Counted from the stretch's first letter, positions 27,484-37,164 are shown. The stretch is DNA of 64,000 bases from Microcaldota archaeon (GCA_016212475.1 JACRGC010000002.1:1-64000); one strand, 5' to 3'. A program made the numbers and translations. Notes: generated by a model from the sequence alone, not told the origin.

Positions 27484-29676
27484 ATGGAACCGCAAGTATT
27501 TTCCACTCTTACGCACGCCGGATTAATAAAGAAAAGGCGATTTTCAAAAAAATTCGCTTTCGGATCCCGTCGCGACGCTTTCCTAATATTACTGATTTCC
27601 TTGTTTGCCAATATTGGCGCTGTTGATTATACCTATTCCTTCATTTCCCCAACCCGTCACACAAGCTATGATGTGTTGGATTCGGGGGCATATGCCCATT
27701 ATCTCAAGCTAAACCTCACCCACTCGATGGAAAATTCATCCTCTTGCACGATGATTTTGACAAAACCTGATAATTCCCAGCAGAATTATTCCTTGAATGT
27801 TATTGAAAATAATTGCTTTGGAAATGCAACCCTGTCTCTTCTTGGCAACTATTCCTTCATTCTGGCAGTTGGGGATGCAATTGGCAATTCATTCCAAACA
27901 ACCCCGGAGTGGACTGTTGGCCAGTGGTGCGATACGGAACTTTCAGCTAGCTTGAAATTGGCTGGCAATCTGGATGCAAATTTGCTCCAAACCAATTATT
28001 GCCTTGATATGGTCGCCCCAAACGTTATTCTTGATTGCAATGGCTTTGACATAACCGCAGTTTCCGGAGCGATTGATTATGCAATCCGTCTTGGAGGCGC
28101 AAATTCCGTTGTCAAAAACTGCAATTTCAAGGGCCCATTCCCCAATGCCTATATCCTGATAAGTGATTTTTTGGGCGGCAACCAATCTAATTTCAGCATT
28201 ATTAACAATACGTTTGATTCTGCAAATGTTCCGGGTTATGGGGATATAATAACCGATTTTGGCTCGACAGAAAACGCAAATTACACCTTGATTTCAGGAA
28301 ATACATTTTCACATTCCGCAATTATTTCCGGGAATATGCTGTATTTGGATTTTATTGGCAATGTTTTTTCATCAGGCTCAAAGGTTGCAACTGAAACGAT
28401 TGCGGGCGGATTGCCAAATGCTCTACTTTTCGAGGAGCGGGGAAATGGTGCAGGTTCGCGCAATTATTGGCGCATGGAAGGCAACATATTCAATGCAGTG
28501 GGATCGGATTCCGGTTCAGGTGGGGGTTGCATATCCGTTGCCGAAAATACACTTGGAGGGAGCCATATCACGGATTTCATCAATAATGCGTGTTTAACGG
28601 ATGTTTCCACGACCCAGATTTACCATGCCGGAGGAGCATCCCAAGGGAACCTTTCCATAATCAATTCCACCTTTTCTCCAAACGGTTTATCAGGATGGGA
28701 AAACAACGGCGCGGGTATTTTTACGAATGTCTATTGGTGGGTTGAATTAAACATCACCAATGCAACTTCTCCCCTTGAAAATGCAGTCGTGGCATATTAT
28801 GATGCATCTGGGGCTTTGATGGCTTCCGGATTAACGAATTCACAAGGAATTGCCTCTTTTCTTGTCCAAGAAGCTGTGCATATTGACAACTCCCCAACGG
28901 ATATTTACAAAACCCCCCACATGTTTTCAGCCAATCTTTCAGGATATAATGCTTCGGCAGTAAATTCGACAATAAACTCGAGCAAAACTATTTCAATCCA
29001 GTTGGCCCAAGCAATAATTGTTGCGCCCACTCCAACTCCAACAACTGCGCCTTTGGCAACCCAATCCCAATCTTCCGGTTCCTCATCCGGCGGAAGGGTG
29101 GAACAAAAAGAAATTGAAAAAGCCTCCCCAAAACCAGCTGAAAATCCCCCAACCGCCAAAACAGAAAAAGAAGCTCCCCCAACTCCAAATGCAAAGGGAT
29201 TTCAGGCGCTTGTAACGGATATATCCGAATCCTTATTTGACATTGTGGTTTTGGTGCTTGAAAAAAACATCAAAATCGGCGATAACCCTACAGCAAAGAT
29301 TTCCCTGACAAAATTCAACAAGCCCGGGCTTTTGCCGGTTGATTTGCACTATGAAATCAGAACAAAATCCGGCGATTTGGTAAGCGCTGAGGATGAAAAA
29401 GTAATAGTTGATGTGAATTTTGATTTCCTAAAAACGCTTCCCCTCCCCCCGGGAATTCGGCCGGGCGATTATTCATATTACGCCAAAGTCACATATGAAG
29501 GTGGGAAAATTGCCGAATCGTCCGATGCGTTCAAATTGGAGGGGGGGAAGAATGCTTCAGGGGCAGGAATTGGGGAAACTGCGGGTTTATTGGCCGTTCC
29601 TGCAATTGGAGTGATCGCATTCATTGCCGGCATAAGATTGATGAGGAGGAAAGTCGATGCATTTGAAGCCAAATAG
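27484..29676 (+). CDS. Large surface protein: beta-helix region, Ser/Pro/Thr linker, Ig-like domain, C-terminal TM
   Basis: About 730 aa from ATG 27484; the ORF track GTG is 38 codons earlier. A basic N-terminus leads to a signal/anchor ('DAFLILLISLFANIGAV', about 31-48). The middle (about 160-420) has NosD-like right-handed beta-helix repeats ('NVILDCNGFDI', 'NSVVKNCNF', 'FSIINNTFDS'). A Thr/Pro/Ser/Glu linker follows at about 520-575, then an Ig-like domain ('NIKIGDNPTAKISLTKFNKPG') and a last TM segment with a basic tail. Many Asn-x-Ser/Thr sites suggest glycosylation. It is convergent with a gene whose product has a similar Ig-like domain. Confidence 0.75.
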   Translation: MEPQVFSTLTHAGLIKKRRFSKKFAFGSRRDAFLILLISLFANIGAVDYTYSFISPTRHTSYDVLDSGAYAHYLKLNLTHSMENSSSCTMILTKPDNSQQNYSLNVIENNCFGNATLSLLGNYSFILAVGDAIGNSFQTTPEWTVGQWCDTELSASLKLAGNLDANLLQTNYCLDMVAPNVILDCNGFDITAVSGAIDYAIRLGGANSVVKNCNFKGPFPNAYILISDFLGGNQSNFSIINNTFDSANVPGYGDIITDFGSTENANYTLISGNTFSHSAIISGNMLYLDFIGNVFSSGSKVATETIAGGLPNALLFEERGNGAGSRNYWRMEGNIFNAVGSDSGSGGGCISVAENTLGGSHITDFINNACLTDVSTTQIYHAGGASQGNLSIINSTFSPNGLSGWENNGAGIFTNVYWWVELNITNATSPLENAVVAYYDASGALMASGLTNSQGIASFLVQEAVHIDNSPTDIYKTPHMFSANLSGYNASAVNSTINSSKTISIQLAQAIIVAPTPTPTTAPLATQSQSSGSSSGGRVEQKEIEKASPKPAENPPTAKTEKEAPPTPNAKGFQALVTDISESLFDIVVLVLEKNIKIGDNPTAKISLTKFNKPGLLPVDLHYEIRTKSGDLVSAEDEKVIVDVNFDFLKTLPLPPGIRPGDYSYYAKVTYEGGKIAESSDAFKLEGGKNASGAGIGETAGLLAVPAIGVIAFIAGIRLMRRKVDAFEAK

Positions 29677-29709
29677 GAAAAAATGCCATATTCCGATTTA
29701 CCCAAGCAG

Positions 29710-30279
29710 TTATTTTTTCCCAATCCTTTTTGAAACAATGCCCCGGATCCTGTTCCTTAGCGATCTTTTCTCAAGGTATGGCGGCAGGTATTTGTTTAGA
29801 AGCAATCCAATTGATAGCAAAACAAAAATCGGTATTGCAAAAAGGATATAGGAATCCTGCTCGTTTTTAAGCCCCTTGATGCCAAAGCTTTCCTCACTCG
29901 AATAATCCTTTTCAAGCGAAGTGATGGACGCCCTGATGGCATAATTCCCCTCCTTCAAATCAATCGGGATTGCCATGCTATCAACATCCGAAACCTGCGT
30001 TTCAACGGCAATTGTTTTTGTTTTGGACTTGACTGAAAATCCCTTCCCATCCAAAATGTCGAATTTCAATGTTACATCCATCCTGCGCACTGCGCCATGG
30101 TTGAAAACCTTAGTCGTAAACCAGATCTCATCCCCTGCAACAACGGAATGGTAGTTGTCTGCTATTTCCAATTTGATGGTAAAGGTTTCGGCGGCTTGGG
30201 CGCTTGTTGGGAGCAAAATCCCAAGCAGGCCAAGCAATGCCAGAACCTCCAAAATCCCCCTTGTTGTGATTTGTTTCAT
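29710..30279 (-). CDS. Signal-peptide protein with Ig-like domain and C-terminal TM anchor
   Basis: 189 aa: a signal peptide ending near 'AQAAETF' (about residue 30), one beta-sandwich domain ('HSVVAGDEIWFTTKVFNHGAVRRMDV', resembling CARDB-like domains), then a TM helix at about 145-165 and a basic cytoplasmic tail. It is the last gene of the signalling operon and overlaps the RecA-fold gene by 4 bases (ATGA), which implies translational coupling. It could be the extracytoplasmic sensor or partner of the histidine kinase. Confidence 0.65.
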   Translation of the reverse strand: MKQITTRGILEVLALLGLLGILLPTSAQAAETFTIKLEIADNYHSVVAGDEIWFTTKVFNHGAVRRMDVTLKFDILDGKGFSVKSKTKTIAVETQVSDVDSMAIPIDLKEGNYAIRASITSLEKDYSSEESFGIKGLKNEQDSYILFAIPIFVLLSIGLLLNKYLPPYLEKRSLRNRIRGIVSKRIGKK

Positions 30280-30773
30280 TTTCCCTCGACCTTGTCAAAA
30301 AATCCATAAATTTTATTCAAAAGCTCCTCCTCCCCTGTTTTTGGCGTGAATGCCATCACATGGACGCCCTTTTCGGATGAATACTCCGTTATTTCCTTCA
30401 TGAATTGTGCAACCTTGTTGTCGTTATTGTAAATCAAAAGGGTTGAAAGCGAATCCAAAATCAGCCATTTTTCGCCCGGGATTTCATGCAAAAATTCCCT
30501 GATTGCAAAGCTTAATTTGCCAAGTTCCCTGGGGTTTATCTGGAGGATATTTTCATCCATTTTTTCGGAAGAGACGCAATCAATCATGAAAATCTTTTCA
30601 ACAGAAGCGTTTGTTTTCCCCAGTTCCTCAATTGCCTTTTTTGCGTTTTTATTGAGGGAAACATATATCCCAAAATCCCTGTTGTTGCCCCTGATTGCTT
30701 CCGCAATCTTCCTCTGGATTGCCTCGACTTTGGTGATTACAAGGATGGAGCCCATATTCTCACTGCTTTGCAT
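30276..30773 (-). CDS. RecA/KaiC-fold protein without a Walker A motif
   Basis: 165 aa. Strand-helix order and 'GEKWLILDSLSTLLIYNN' look like the Walker B region of KaiC-like ATPases, and 'VHVMAFTPKTGEE' like the next strand, but the N-terminus 'GSILVITKVEAIQRKIAEAI' has no GxxxxGK(S/T). Nucleotide binding is therefore doubtful. Similar KaiC-like proteins accompany archaeal two-component genes. It overlaps the response-regulator gene by 14 bases and the Ig-domain gene by 4. Confidence 0.6.
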   Translation of the reverse strand: MQSSENMGSILVITKVEAIQRKIAEAIRGNNRDFGIYVSLNKNAKKAIEELGKTNASVEKIFMIDCVSSEKMDENILQINPRELGKLSFAIREFLHEIPGEKWLILDSLSTLLIYNNDNKVAQFMKEITEYSSEKGVHVMAFTPKTGEEELLNKIYGFFDKVEGK

Positions 30774-31140
30774 TGATTTTTTCCGATGCCATTGACCTGA
30801 CCCTTTTAATCAAATCATCTTTTTTAAACGGCTTTGTGATATAATCGGAAATCCCCTCCTTTTTCAATTCCTCAAGCCTTTCCTTGGATACCGGAATTGC
30901 ACTAAGGAAAGCATATTTTGATTCGCTTGGGTTTTTTCTGAGTTTTTCAAAAATATCCCACCCCGACATGTCCGGAAGCATGATGTCGAGCAAAATCACA
31001 TCAAATTTCTGTGTTTTCAGAACATCGAAGCATGTTTTTCCGCAATCCGCAATTGTCGTATCAAATCCGGCATGCGTAAGAATGATCCTAACAGCTTCGG
31101 CTGTATCCTTGCTATCCTCCACATATAAAATTCTGCCCAT
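30760..31140 (-). CDS. Response regulator, receiver domain only
   Basis: 126 aa, a single CheY-like domain. Acidic pocket 'YVEDSKD', phospho-acceptor Asp in 'VILLDIMLPDMSG', Ser in 'AFLSAIPVS' and Lys in 'YITKPFKKDD' are all present. There is no output domain, so it acts by protein contact, probably with the RecA-fold protein encoded just downstream. It lies 62 bases after the histidine kinase gene on the same strand. Confidence 0.92.
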   Translation of the reverse strand: MGRILYVEDSKDTAEAVRIILTHAGFDTTIADCGKTCFDVLKTQKFDVILLDIMLPDMSGWDIFEKLRKNPSESKYAFLSAIPVSKERLEELKKEGISDYITKPFKKDDLIKRVRSMASEKINAKQ

Positions 31141-31202
31141 TTAAAGACCACCCAAGAAATTAATGCGCATTTTTATCATCCATTTTATTTGAAGCACATA
31201 TA

Positions 31203-34200
31203 CTATTTTTCCATCCCTTTTATAGTTTCCTTTTTCCTGATCGGAAGTTTGAATGAAAAAACCGTTCCCTTCCCAAAAACCGAATCCACCTCGATTTTCC
31301 CTCCGTGCATTTCAACAAGCATCTTGCAAATCGAAAGCCCAAGCCCCGAACCTCCGTATTTGCGGTCAACCGATGCGTCCACCTGGTAGAATTTCTGGAA
31401 CAAGTTGCCAACCTTATCTTCGGGTATCCCAATTCCTGTATCAATCACGCTAACCTCCACAAATTCTCCCTTCCTCTCCGCTGTGATTGTTACCCCTCCG
31501 GTTTCCGTGAATTTGATTGCATTGGTTGTCAGGTTTGTTATGATTTCCTTAAGCCGGATTTCATCGCCCTCAATTGTTGGGATATCCGAAATTTCAGATT
31601 TGAGGAAGATCTGTTTTTCCTCTGCCAGCAATCTAATGTCCTCAATTACGCCCTCAATCACATCCTTTACGTTAACATCCGTATAGTTCATCTCAAACCT
31701 GCCGGATTCAACCCTTGAAATTTCGAGGATGTTTTCAATCAATATCCTAAGCTGCTCCTTGTTCCTGCGGATCGCATTCATGCTCTTTAGGACCTGCGGA
31801 TCAACCTTGTCCTTGTAATCATCAATCACATCTATGTGCGCGGATATTGCCGTTATAGGTGTTTTCAGCTCATGCGAAACCATGTTGAGGAATTCCGTCT
31901 TGACTTTATCGAGGCGTTTCAGTTCCTGGTTGCTGTTTTCCATGTTTTCAATTATAGTTGCCCTCTCAGTAATGTCTTCAAATATCATCAAATAGCCAAG
32001 CGGTGCCTGTTTTTCAGTTGACAATAACGGGACTGCAGTGGTATTGATGGTTCGTTTTCCGGTTTTGCGTGTGTTCAAAAGCCCCATCGATTTTAACATG
32101 TCGAAATCTAATTCAACTATTTTTTCCAAATTTATTCCTGCCTTGAGCTGCCTAACTTCTTCGGGAGTTTGCGCAGGAAGGTTGAATATGCTTTTCATAC
32201 GGCTATCTTCAACAGACTCTATTCCTAATAGCAGCAAAGTTGCCTTGTTCATGCTTTTTAGCAAGCCATCATTGCCGTAAAAAGAAATCCCAAGCGGTGA
32301 TTGCTCGTACATGCCCCTGAATAAGGTTTGGCTCTCAGAAAGTTTATCCTCCAATTCCTTCCTTTTTGTGATGTCCTCCTTGATTGCAATGAAGTGGCTG
32401 ACTGAACCGTCTTTTTCAAGGATCGGAGTGATTGTCATTTGTTCTATGCCCCCCCTTCCGCCCTTATAGCTGTTGATAATTTCGCCCGACCATGTTTTTC
32501 CGCTATTAATCGTATCCCACAAATTCTTGTAAAATGCCAAATCCTGCTTTCCCGATTTAAGAATTCTGGGATTGGCCCCAATTGCCTCTTCAGAACTGTA
32601 GCCCGTAAGTTTTGTAAATGAGGGGTTGACGTACTGAATTTTCCCGTAGATATCGGTAATTACAATCGCATTTTCAGCCGATTGCAAAGCGGATGATAGC
32701 AGGCTCATCTGGTCATTCATTTTTATTTTTTCCGTAACATCCATCAAAATCCCAGCCATCCCAATTGGCGACCCATTCCTTGTTTTGACCGATGCCTTTG
32801 TGCTTAAAGTTATTTTTTTACCATCGGGAAGGAGGATGCTATGAATATCATCGTATTTTTCATTTCTGGAAATTGCGTTTTGGATGCCTAGTTGCATTTT
32901 TTCTCTTTCCATTGGATCGACATATTTGAGGTAATTTTTGAACGAGCCCACAAAATTTTGGTCAATGCCCTTATACACGGAGCTAAAATTATCCGAAAAA
33001 ATAACCTTATCATTGATCATATCCCAATCGAAAGTGACCGCATTTGCCGATGTGATCGAATAGTTCAGCCTCTCCTCGCTTTCCTTAAGCTTAAGTTCCG
33101 CCGCCTTGATTTTGCTTATGTCCCTAACAGTTGCCTGCAAAAGGTCCTTTCCGCCCCAGTTGAACCTGGAAAGGAGAACTGTTGCAGAAAATTCAGTGCC
33201 ATCGAGTTTTTTATGCGTCCATTCAAAGAAATTTTTTCCCTCTGTCATTGCCTTCATTATCGCATTTTTTGCCATCTCCCCTGAAGGCTGCCCGTTTGGC
33301 TGCAACAGAGGTGAAACATCCCAAGGGCCCAAATTTGTGAATTCATCAGAATTTTTCGCCCCGAATAATTTGACCGTTGCCGCATTGGCCGAAGTGAATT
33401 TCCATGTGGGCGGCTCTAGAGTCATGATTGCATCCTGGGAAGATTCAAAAACGTTCTTGAATTTTTCCTCATTTTCCCTAATTTCCGTGGATGTTTTTGA
33501 TAATCTATCCAGCATGCTGTTGACCGAGATTGAAACATCTGTGATTTCATCATCGGATGCCACTTCCACCCTTGTTTTTATATCTCCAGTTTTAGAGATG
33601 ACTTCCAGCTGTGTTTCCAATCTTGAAATCCTCTTGAGGAAAAATTCATCCACTAAAAAGCCTGCAAGAAGGACAAACCCGATGATTACAATAATCAGGA
33701 TGTATATGAAATCATTTATGTTCTTCCTCCCATACTGGAAAATCGAACGGTCGTTTTGAACCTCAAGGAGATATTTTGGTTCGCCAAAAACATCGTTTAT
33801 GGTCGAATAGCCCTCAATCATTGAATCATTAACCTCCAATATATAGCTGGCGGATTTTTTTTCCAGCAATTCCTTTTCAGCTATTTTATGGTTTGGGTGC
33901 CCATCCTCGCTACCAATCTCGTGGATTTTTATGCTGTATTTTAATTCCTCCCCAAGTTCGGAAATTTCAGTTTCATCCAAGAACCTGCCAATGAAGAGCC
34001 ACCCTGTGCTTGGGCCATTCCCCTGGCTGTCAAAAATCGATTCAACGGCTATTATCATGGGGCCTTGCTTTAGGTAAATGAAGCCATCCAGATCCGTGTG
34101 ATTTTCCACATTCGCATTTCCGAAATGATCCAATCCTTCGGATGTGAATTTCAAAAGCTTATCCTTGGTCATCAATTCAGCAATTCCATCGGGCAGAGGC

Positions 34201-34574
34201 AGAATTTTCTTATCCGTGTGGTCATAAAATCTGGTTAATACAGGGGAATATGATGAATTGAAAACCATTACCACATCAAAATGGTTGGCTTCGTGGGTGT
34301 ATATCCCGATTCCGGATTTTTCGAATTCCGCATCCGGTGCCTTGGCATAATTATACATGTCATCCCATGTCGAATAATCGACAGCCGTCTGGTCGAGGTG
34401 CTCATATTCGGATACAAGCCTATCGTTTGCCTGCCTCACAATGGTTTCCATTTTTTCCTTTTCAAGATTCTTGTAGGTATCGAGCATCGGGCCTTTTGCA
34501 TAGAGGAAAATGAGGAGAATTACAAGTGCGGATAGGGCGAGTAGGATCAATAATGTTTTGATGTGCGCCTTCAT
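31203..34574 (-). CDS. Membrane sensor histidine kinase: CHASE4-like, HAMP, four PAS, HisKA, HATPase
   Basis: 1123 aa. Order: TM (about 8-28), an extracytoplasmic CHASE4-like domain ('DYSTWDDMYNYAKAP' near 65-80), TM at about 288-312, HAMP, PAS repeats starting near 370, 500, 630 and 755, HisKA with 'MVSHELKTPITAI' (about 905), then N-box 'NLTTNAIKFTETGG', G1 'DTGIGIPEDKV' and 'GGSGLGLSICKM'. All residues for autophosphorylation are present. It signals to the receiver encoded just downstream. The start ATG overlaps the stop of the small upstream ORF (ATGA). Confidence 0.94.
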   Translation of the reverse strand: MKAHIKTLLILLALSALVILLIFLYAKGPMLDTYKNLEKEKMETIVRQANDRLVSEYEHLDQTAVDYSTWDDMYNYAKAPDAEFEKSGIGIYTHEANHFDVVMVFNSSYSPVLTRFYDHTDKKILPLPDGIAELMTKDKLLKFTSEGLDHFGNANVENHTDLDGFIYLKQGPMIIAVESIFDSQGNGPSTGWLFIGRFLDETEISELGEELKYSIKIHEIGSEDGHPNHKIAEKELLEKKSASYILEVNDSMIEGYSTINDVFGEPKYLLEVQNDRSIFQYGRKNINDFIYILIIVIIGFVLLAGFLVDEFFLKRISRLETQLEVISKTGDIKTRVEVASDDEITDVSISVNSMLDRLSKTSTEIRENEEKFKNVFESSQDAIMTLEPPTWKFTSANAATVKLFGAKNSDEFTNLGPWDVSPLLQPNGQPSGEMAKNAIMKAMTEGKNFFEWTHKKLDGTEFSATVLLSRFNWGGKDLLQATVRDISKIKAAELKLKESEERLNYSITSANAVTFDWDMINDKVIFSDNFSSVYKGIDQNFVGSFKNYLKYVDPMEREKMQLGIQNAISRNEKYDDIHSILLPDGKKITLSTKASVKTRNGSPIGMAGILMDVTEKIKMNDQMSLLSSALQSAENAIVITDIYGKIQYVNPSFTKLTGYSSEEAIGANPRILKSGKQDLAFYKNLWDTINSGKTWSGEIINSYKGGRGGIEQMTITPILEKDGSVSHFIAIKEDITKRKELEDKLSESQTLFRGMYEQSPLGISFYGNDGLLKSMNKATLLLLGIESVEDSRMKSIFNLPAQTPEEVRQLKAGINLEKIVELDFDMLKSMGLLNTRKTGKRTINTTAVPLLSTEKQAPLGYLMIFEDITERATIIENMENSNQELKRLDKVKTEFLNMVSHELKTPITAISAHIDVIDDYKDKVDPQVLKSMNAIRRNKEQLRILIENILEISRVESGRFEMNYTDVNVKDVIEGVIEDIRLLAEEKQIFLKSEISDIPTIEGDEIRLKEIITNLTTNAIKFTETGGVTITAERKGEFVEVSVIDTGIGIPEDKVGNLFQKFYQVDASVDRKYGGSGLGLSICKMLVEMHGGKIEVDSVFGKGTVFSFKLPIRKKETIKGMEK

Positions 34575-34807
34575 TTGCCCGCCACCTCAAACCAATTTTT
34601 AGGCAGAGTTTCAAAACTGCCACTAGTGCTTGTATCATAACCCGACGATCCCAAGAAAAAATCAGCGTGGATTGCATAGCGTCGGGATCCGGGAAAAACC
34701 AAATTTCCCTTTATTAGTCCGCCGTTTGCCGGATATGAAAATTTTCCGGTTTGCATCTTATTCCGTGAATTGCCAAAATGGGTGCATTGAAAGCCAAGCG
34801 CTTCCAT
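34571..34807 (-). CDS. Possible 78-aa leader gene of the signalling operon
   Basis: A 78-aa ORF whose stop codon overlaps the kinase start by 4 bases, the common arrangement of coupled genes. The product is rich in Gly, Ser and aromatic residues and has no signal peptide or known motif. It could be a real small protein or a chance ORF over the 5' region. The coupling is the only support. Confidence 0.4.
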   Translation of the reverse strand: MEALGFQCTHFGNSRNKMQTGKFSYPANGGLIKGNLVFPGSRRYAIHADFFLGSSGYDTSTSGSFETLPKNWFEVAGK

Positions 34808-34926
34808 ATAAAGCTACTCGGAAATCCTATATTAACCTTCGGAAAAAAAGGGTTATTCCCCAAAAGCGGAATTTGATGGAAAATTTTATTAAGATAGCCA
34901 AGTTAATCCCGTAAAAAGGTGGTGCC

Positions 34927-35412
34927 ATGCAAAAAATTATCCCGAATCTGTGGTTTGATTCAAATGCAGAGGAGGCTGCAAGGTTTTATGCGGCGATTTT
35001 CAAGGATTCAAAAATAGGCGCCATTTCAAGGTTTGGCGAGGAGGGCGCAAAAGTCTCGGGCCAAAAAGCCGGATCCGTCATGACAGTTGCATTTTCCCTG
35101 AACGGGCAGGATTTCCTTGCACTCAATGGCGGGCCGATTTTCAAGTTTTCAGAGGCTATTTCATTTGTTGTCTATTGCGATAGCCAATCCGAAATCGATT
35201 ATTATTGGGAAAAGCTGACGGAAGGCGGGCAGGAAGTGCAGTGCGGGTGGCTGAAGGACAAATTCGGGCTTTCATGGCAAATTGTCCCAACCGAGCTGGC
35301 AAAAATGATGCAAAGCGGGAATCCCGAAAAATCAAGGAAGGCAATGGAAGCACTGCTCAAAATGGTCAAGCTCGATATTGGGAAGCTGAAGGCGGCATAT
35401 GATTCCGGCTGA
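34927..35412 (+). CDS. VOC-superfamily (PhnB/3-demethylubiquinone methyltransferase-like) protein
   Basis: 161 aa. 'IIPNLWFDSNAEEAARFYAAIFKDSKI' and 'FGLSWQIVPTELAKMM' are hallmarks of the PhnB-type glyoxalase fold. The function of this family is unknown despite its old methyltransferase name. It is usually a dimer binding small molecules or metals. It begins with an ATG a few bases after 'aaaaaggtggtgcc', whose 'ggtggt' is a fair ribosome-binding site. Confidence 0.85.
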   Translation: MQKIIPNLWFDSNAEEAARFYAAIFKDSKIGAISRFGEEGAKVSGQKAGSVMTVAFSLNGQDFLALNGGPIFKFSEAISFVVYCDSQSEIDYYWEKLTEGGQEVQCGWLKDKFGLSWQIVPTELAKMMQSGNPEKSRKAMEALLKMVKLDIGKLKAAYDSG

Positions 35413-35455
35413 AATAACTGTGATGATAAAAATATTTCTGAAATATGCTTCAGTT

Positions 35456-36238
35456 TTAACCTTTTGTTTCAAATGCAAGATTGGCTGTTTCCAGATTCAA
35501 ATCGGTGAATTTTTTCAAATTTCCCCTTTCCCGTTCATTTATTTTCATAATCCCAACATCCCAATGGAATGCTATCCAATCTCCAACTGCAATATCTTCA
35601 GTAAGCCTCAAGTTTCCCTCGTAAAAAGAGATGTTGCGCAAAATTTCCTCCCCGAAGAAATATTTTCCCTCCCCGAAAAGTACGGGTTTGTATTCAACAA
35701 TTGCCCCATTAATCCTTTCGTTGTTTTTCCCCTCAATTCCTTCCTTCGCCGTTTTCAACTCAACCACTTTTCCAAATGGCGTCCTGCACCTATCCGCATT
35801 GAACAAATTCCAGTCGACTTTGCCGGTTATGAATTTGATGTAATAAACATGGAATGAATGGTGCGGGTAAACCTTTTTTGGGAGTTTTTCTGCAAGCATT
35901 TGCGCCCTTGGAATTTGCATCTTTCCCTTCCCCACTAAATCATGGGTAATTATTTCAGAAACTGCATCCCTGCTGACCTTTTCAAGCAATTCATTCCCAA
36001 GCCAATAAGCTTCGCAAACCTTGTAATTGAAAGGATCCAGCCCATTCTCTTTCCCAATCAGCTTCAAATACGGGTAATGCCCCTCAAAAAAGGTAAGTGC
36101 ATGCTTTAACTGCTCCTCATTCCGCTTATTCTTATCCCCCAAATACTCAGAAAATGCTTTTCCAAAATCAACCGGCCCGCAGTATTTCAAATGGTTTGTG
36201 ACGCTCCCAAATCTGGCTGATAGCTCTACTCCTTCCAT
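35456..36238 (-). CDS. DUF6390-like protein with HypC-like C-terminal strand, hydrogenase neighbour
   Basis: 260 aa. Motifs 'YCGPVDFGKAF', 'HYPYLKLIGKENGLDPFNYKVCEAYWLGNELL' and 'YPHHSFHVYYI' match my memory of DUF6390 proteins that occur near [NiFe]-hydrogenase genes. The C-terminal 'IAVGDWIAFHWDVGIMKIN' resembles a HypC/HupF-like strand pair. A role in hydrogenase assembly is therefore inferred. It overlaps the transporter gene upstream by 13 bases, so both are one transcript, divergent from the hydrogenase genes. Confidence 0.6.
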   Translation of the reverse strand: MEGVELSARFGSVTNHLKYCGPVDFGKAFSEYLGDKNKRNEEQLKHALTFFEGHYPYLKLIGKENGLDPFNYKVCEAYWLGNELLEKVSRDAVSEIITHDLVGKGKMQIPRAQMLAEKLPKKVYPHHSFHVYYIKFITGKVDWNLFNADRCRTPFGKVVELKTAKEGIEGKNNERINGAIVEYKPVLFGEGKYFFGEEILRNISFYEGNLRLTEDIAVGDWIAFHWDVGIMKINERERGNLKKFTDLNLETANLAFETKG

Positions 36239-37164
36239 AGCGATCCGTCCCTGACCTCATTAAAGAACATTTTGGGCAGTTTTGCAACCTGCGATATTCC
36301 AACCACCAGCACTATTCCGGCTGTAATCAATAGCAAACCAAATGCATCCTGCAAAATAGGCGCTTTCCCAAGGAAAATGTAATTGAGCGCAGTTGTAATC
36401 GGGCCGCCAAGAGTCAAAATCGCAGTTGCAGTAGTTGCTTTTGCGTATTTCAATGCGGCATACCAGCTAGAAATAAACAAGAACAGCAAAGCAGATGTGA
36501 TTGCAACCCATTCATAGTGAGCTGTGGTTAAGGCGGACATAAGCCCGATTTTTCCAACCGCTGCCAAATACGCAAAAATGAACGCGGTCCCAAAAAACAT
36601 CCTCCCAAAGCCAACAAACCTTGCTTCTATTTGCTTGTTATTCATTATCCATTTTGATAGCACATATTCAAATCCCCAAATAACCGTTGCTCCCAAAACC
36701 AAAAGCTCTCCGGCTCCAAACGAAAGCAAATTCTCCTTTCCAAGAAGCAAAAAGTTGCCTCCAAGCGCTATTCCAGCTCCAATCAAAACATTTCTCGAAG
36801 CTTTTTCCTTCAAGAGGAAGAATGCAAACACCGCTGAGAAAATGAATAACATCCTAAACAAGAACGATCCCTTAACTGCTGAAATCATTGAAAGCCCTTG
36901 GAAGAACATCAAAAACGGAACGCTTCCCCCAATTAAGCCAATTAAAGCTAGCCAGCCCCATTGCCTTGCAGTCAATTTAAGCAATTTTTCCCTCTCCTTG
37001 AATGCAAAAATAGCGCCTACAATCAAAATTGCAGCCCCCAAGTTTTTCATGGCTGTAAAGAGTGCAGCATCAATCCCCTTCACTGCAAGAGCATTCAGAA
37101 AAACAGAAACTCCTGAAACAATCGCAGTTATGAAAGCTAAAACTATTCCTTTTTGTTCAGACAT
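36226..37164 (-). CDS. EamA/DMT-family transporter
   Basis: 312 aa with about ten hydrophobic helices in two repeated EamA halves; each half ends in the glycine- and proline-containing pattern typical of drug/metabolite transporters ('FLMFFQGLSMISAVKGSFLF', 'AALKYAKATTATAILTLGGPITTAL'). The substrate is unknown. It starts about 90 bases from the divergent hydrogenase small-subunit gene, and its 3' end overlaps the DUF6390-like gene. Confidence 0.85.
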   Translation of the reverse strand: MSEQKGIVLAFITAIVSGVSVFLNALAVKGIDAALFTAMKNLGAAILIVGAIFAFKEREKLLKLTARQWGWLALIGLIGGSVPFLMFFQGLSMISAVKGSFLFRMLFIFSAVFAFFLLKEKASRNVLIGAGIALGGNFLLLGKENLLSFGAGELLVLGATVIWGFEYVLSKWIMNNKQIEARFVGFGRMFFGTAFIFAYLAAVGKIGLMSALTTAHYEWVAITSALLFLFISSWYAALKYAKATTATAILTLGGPITTALNYIFLGKAPILQDAFGLLLITAGIVLVVGISQVAKLPKMFFNEVRDGSLWKE

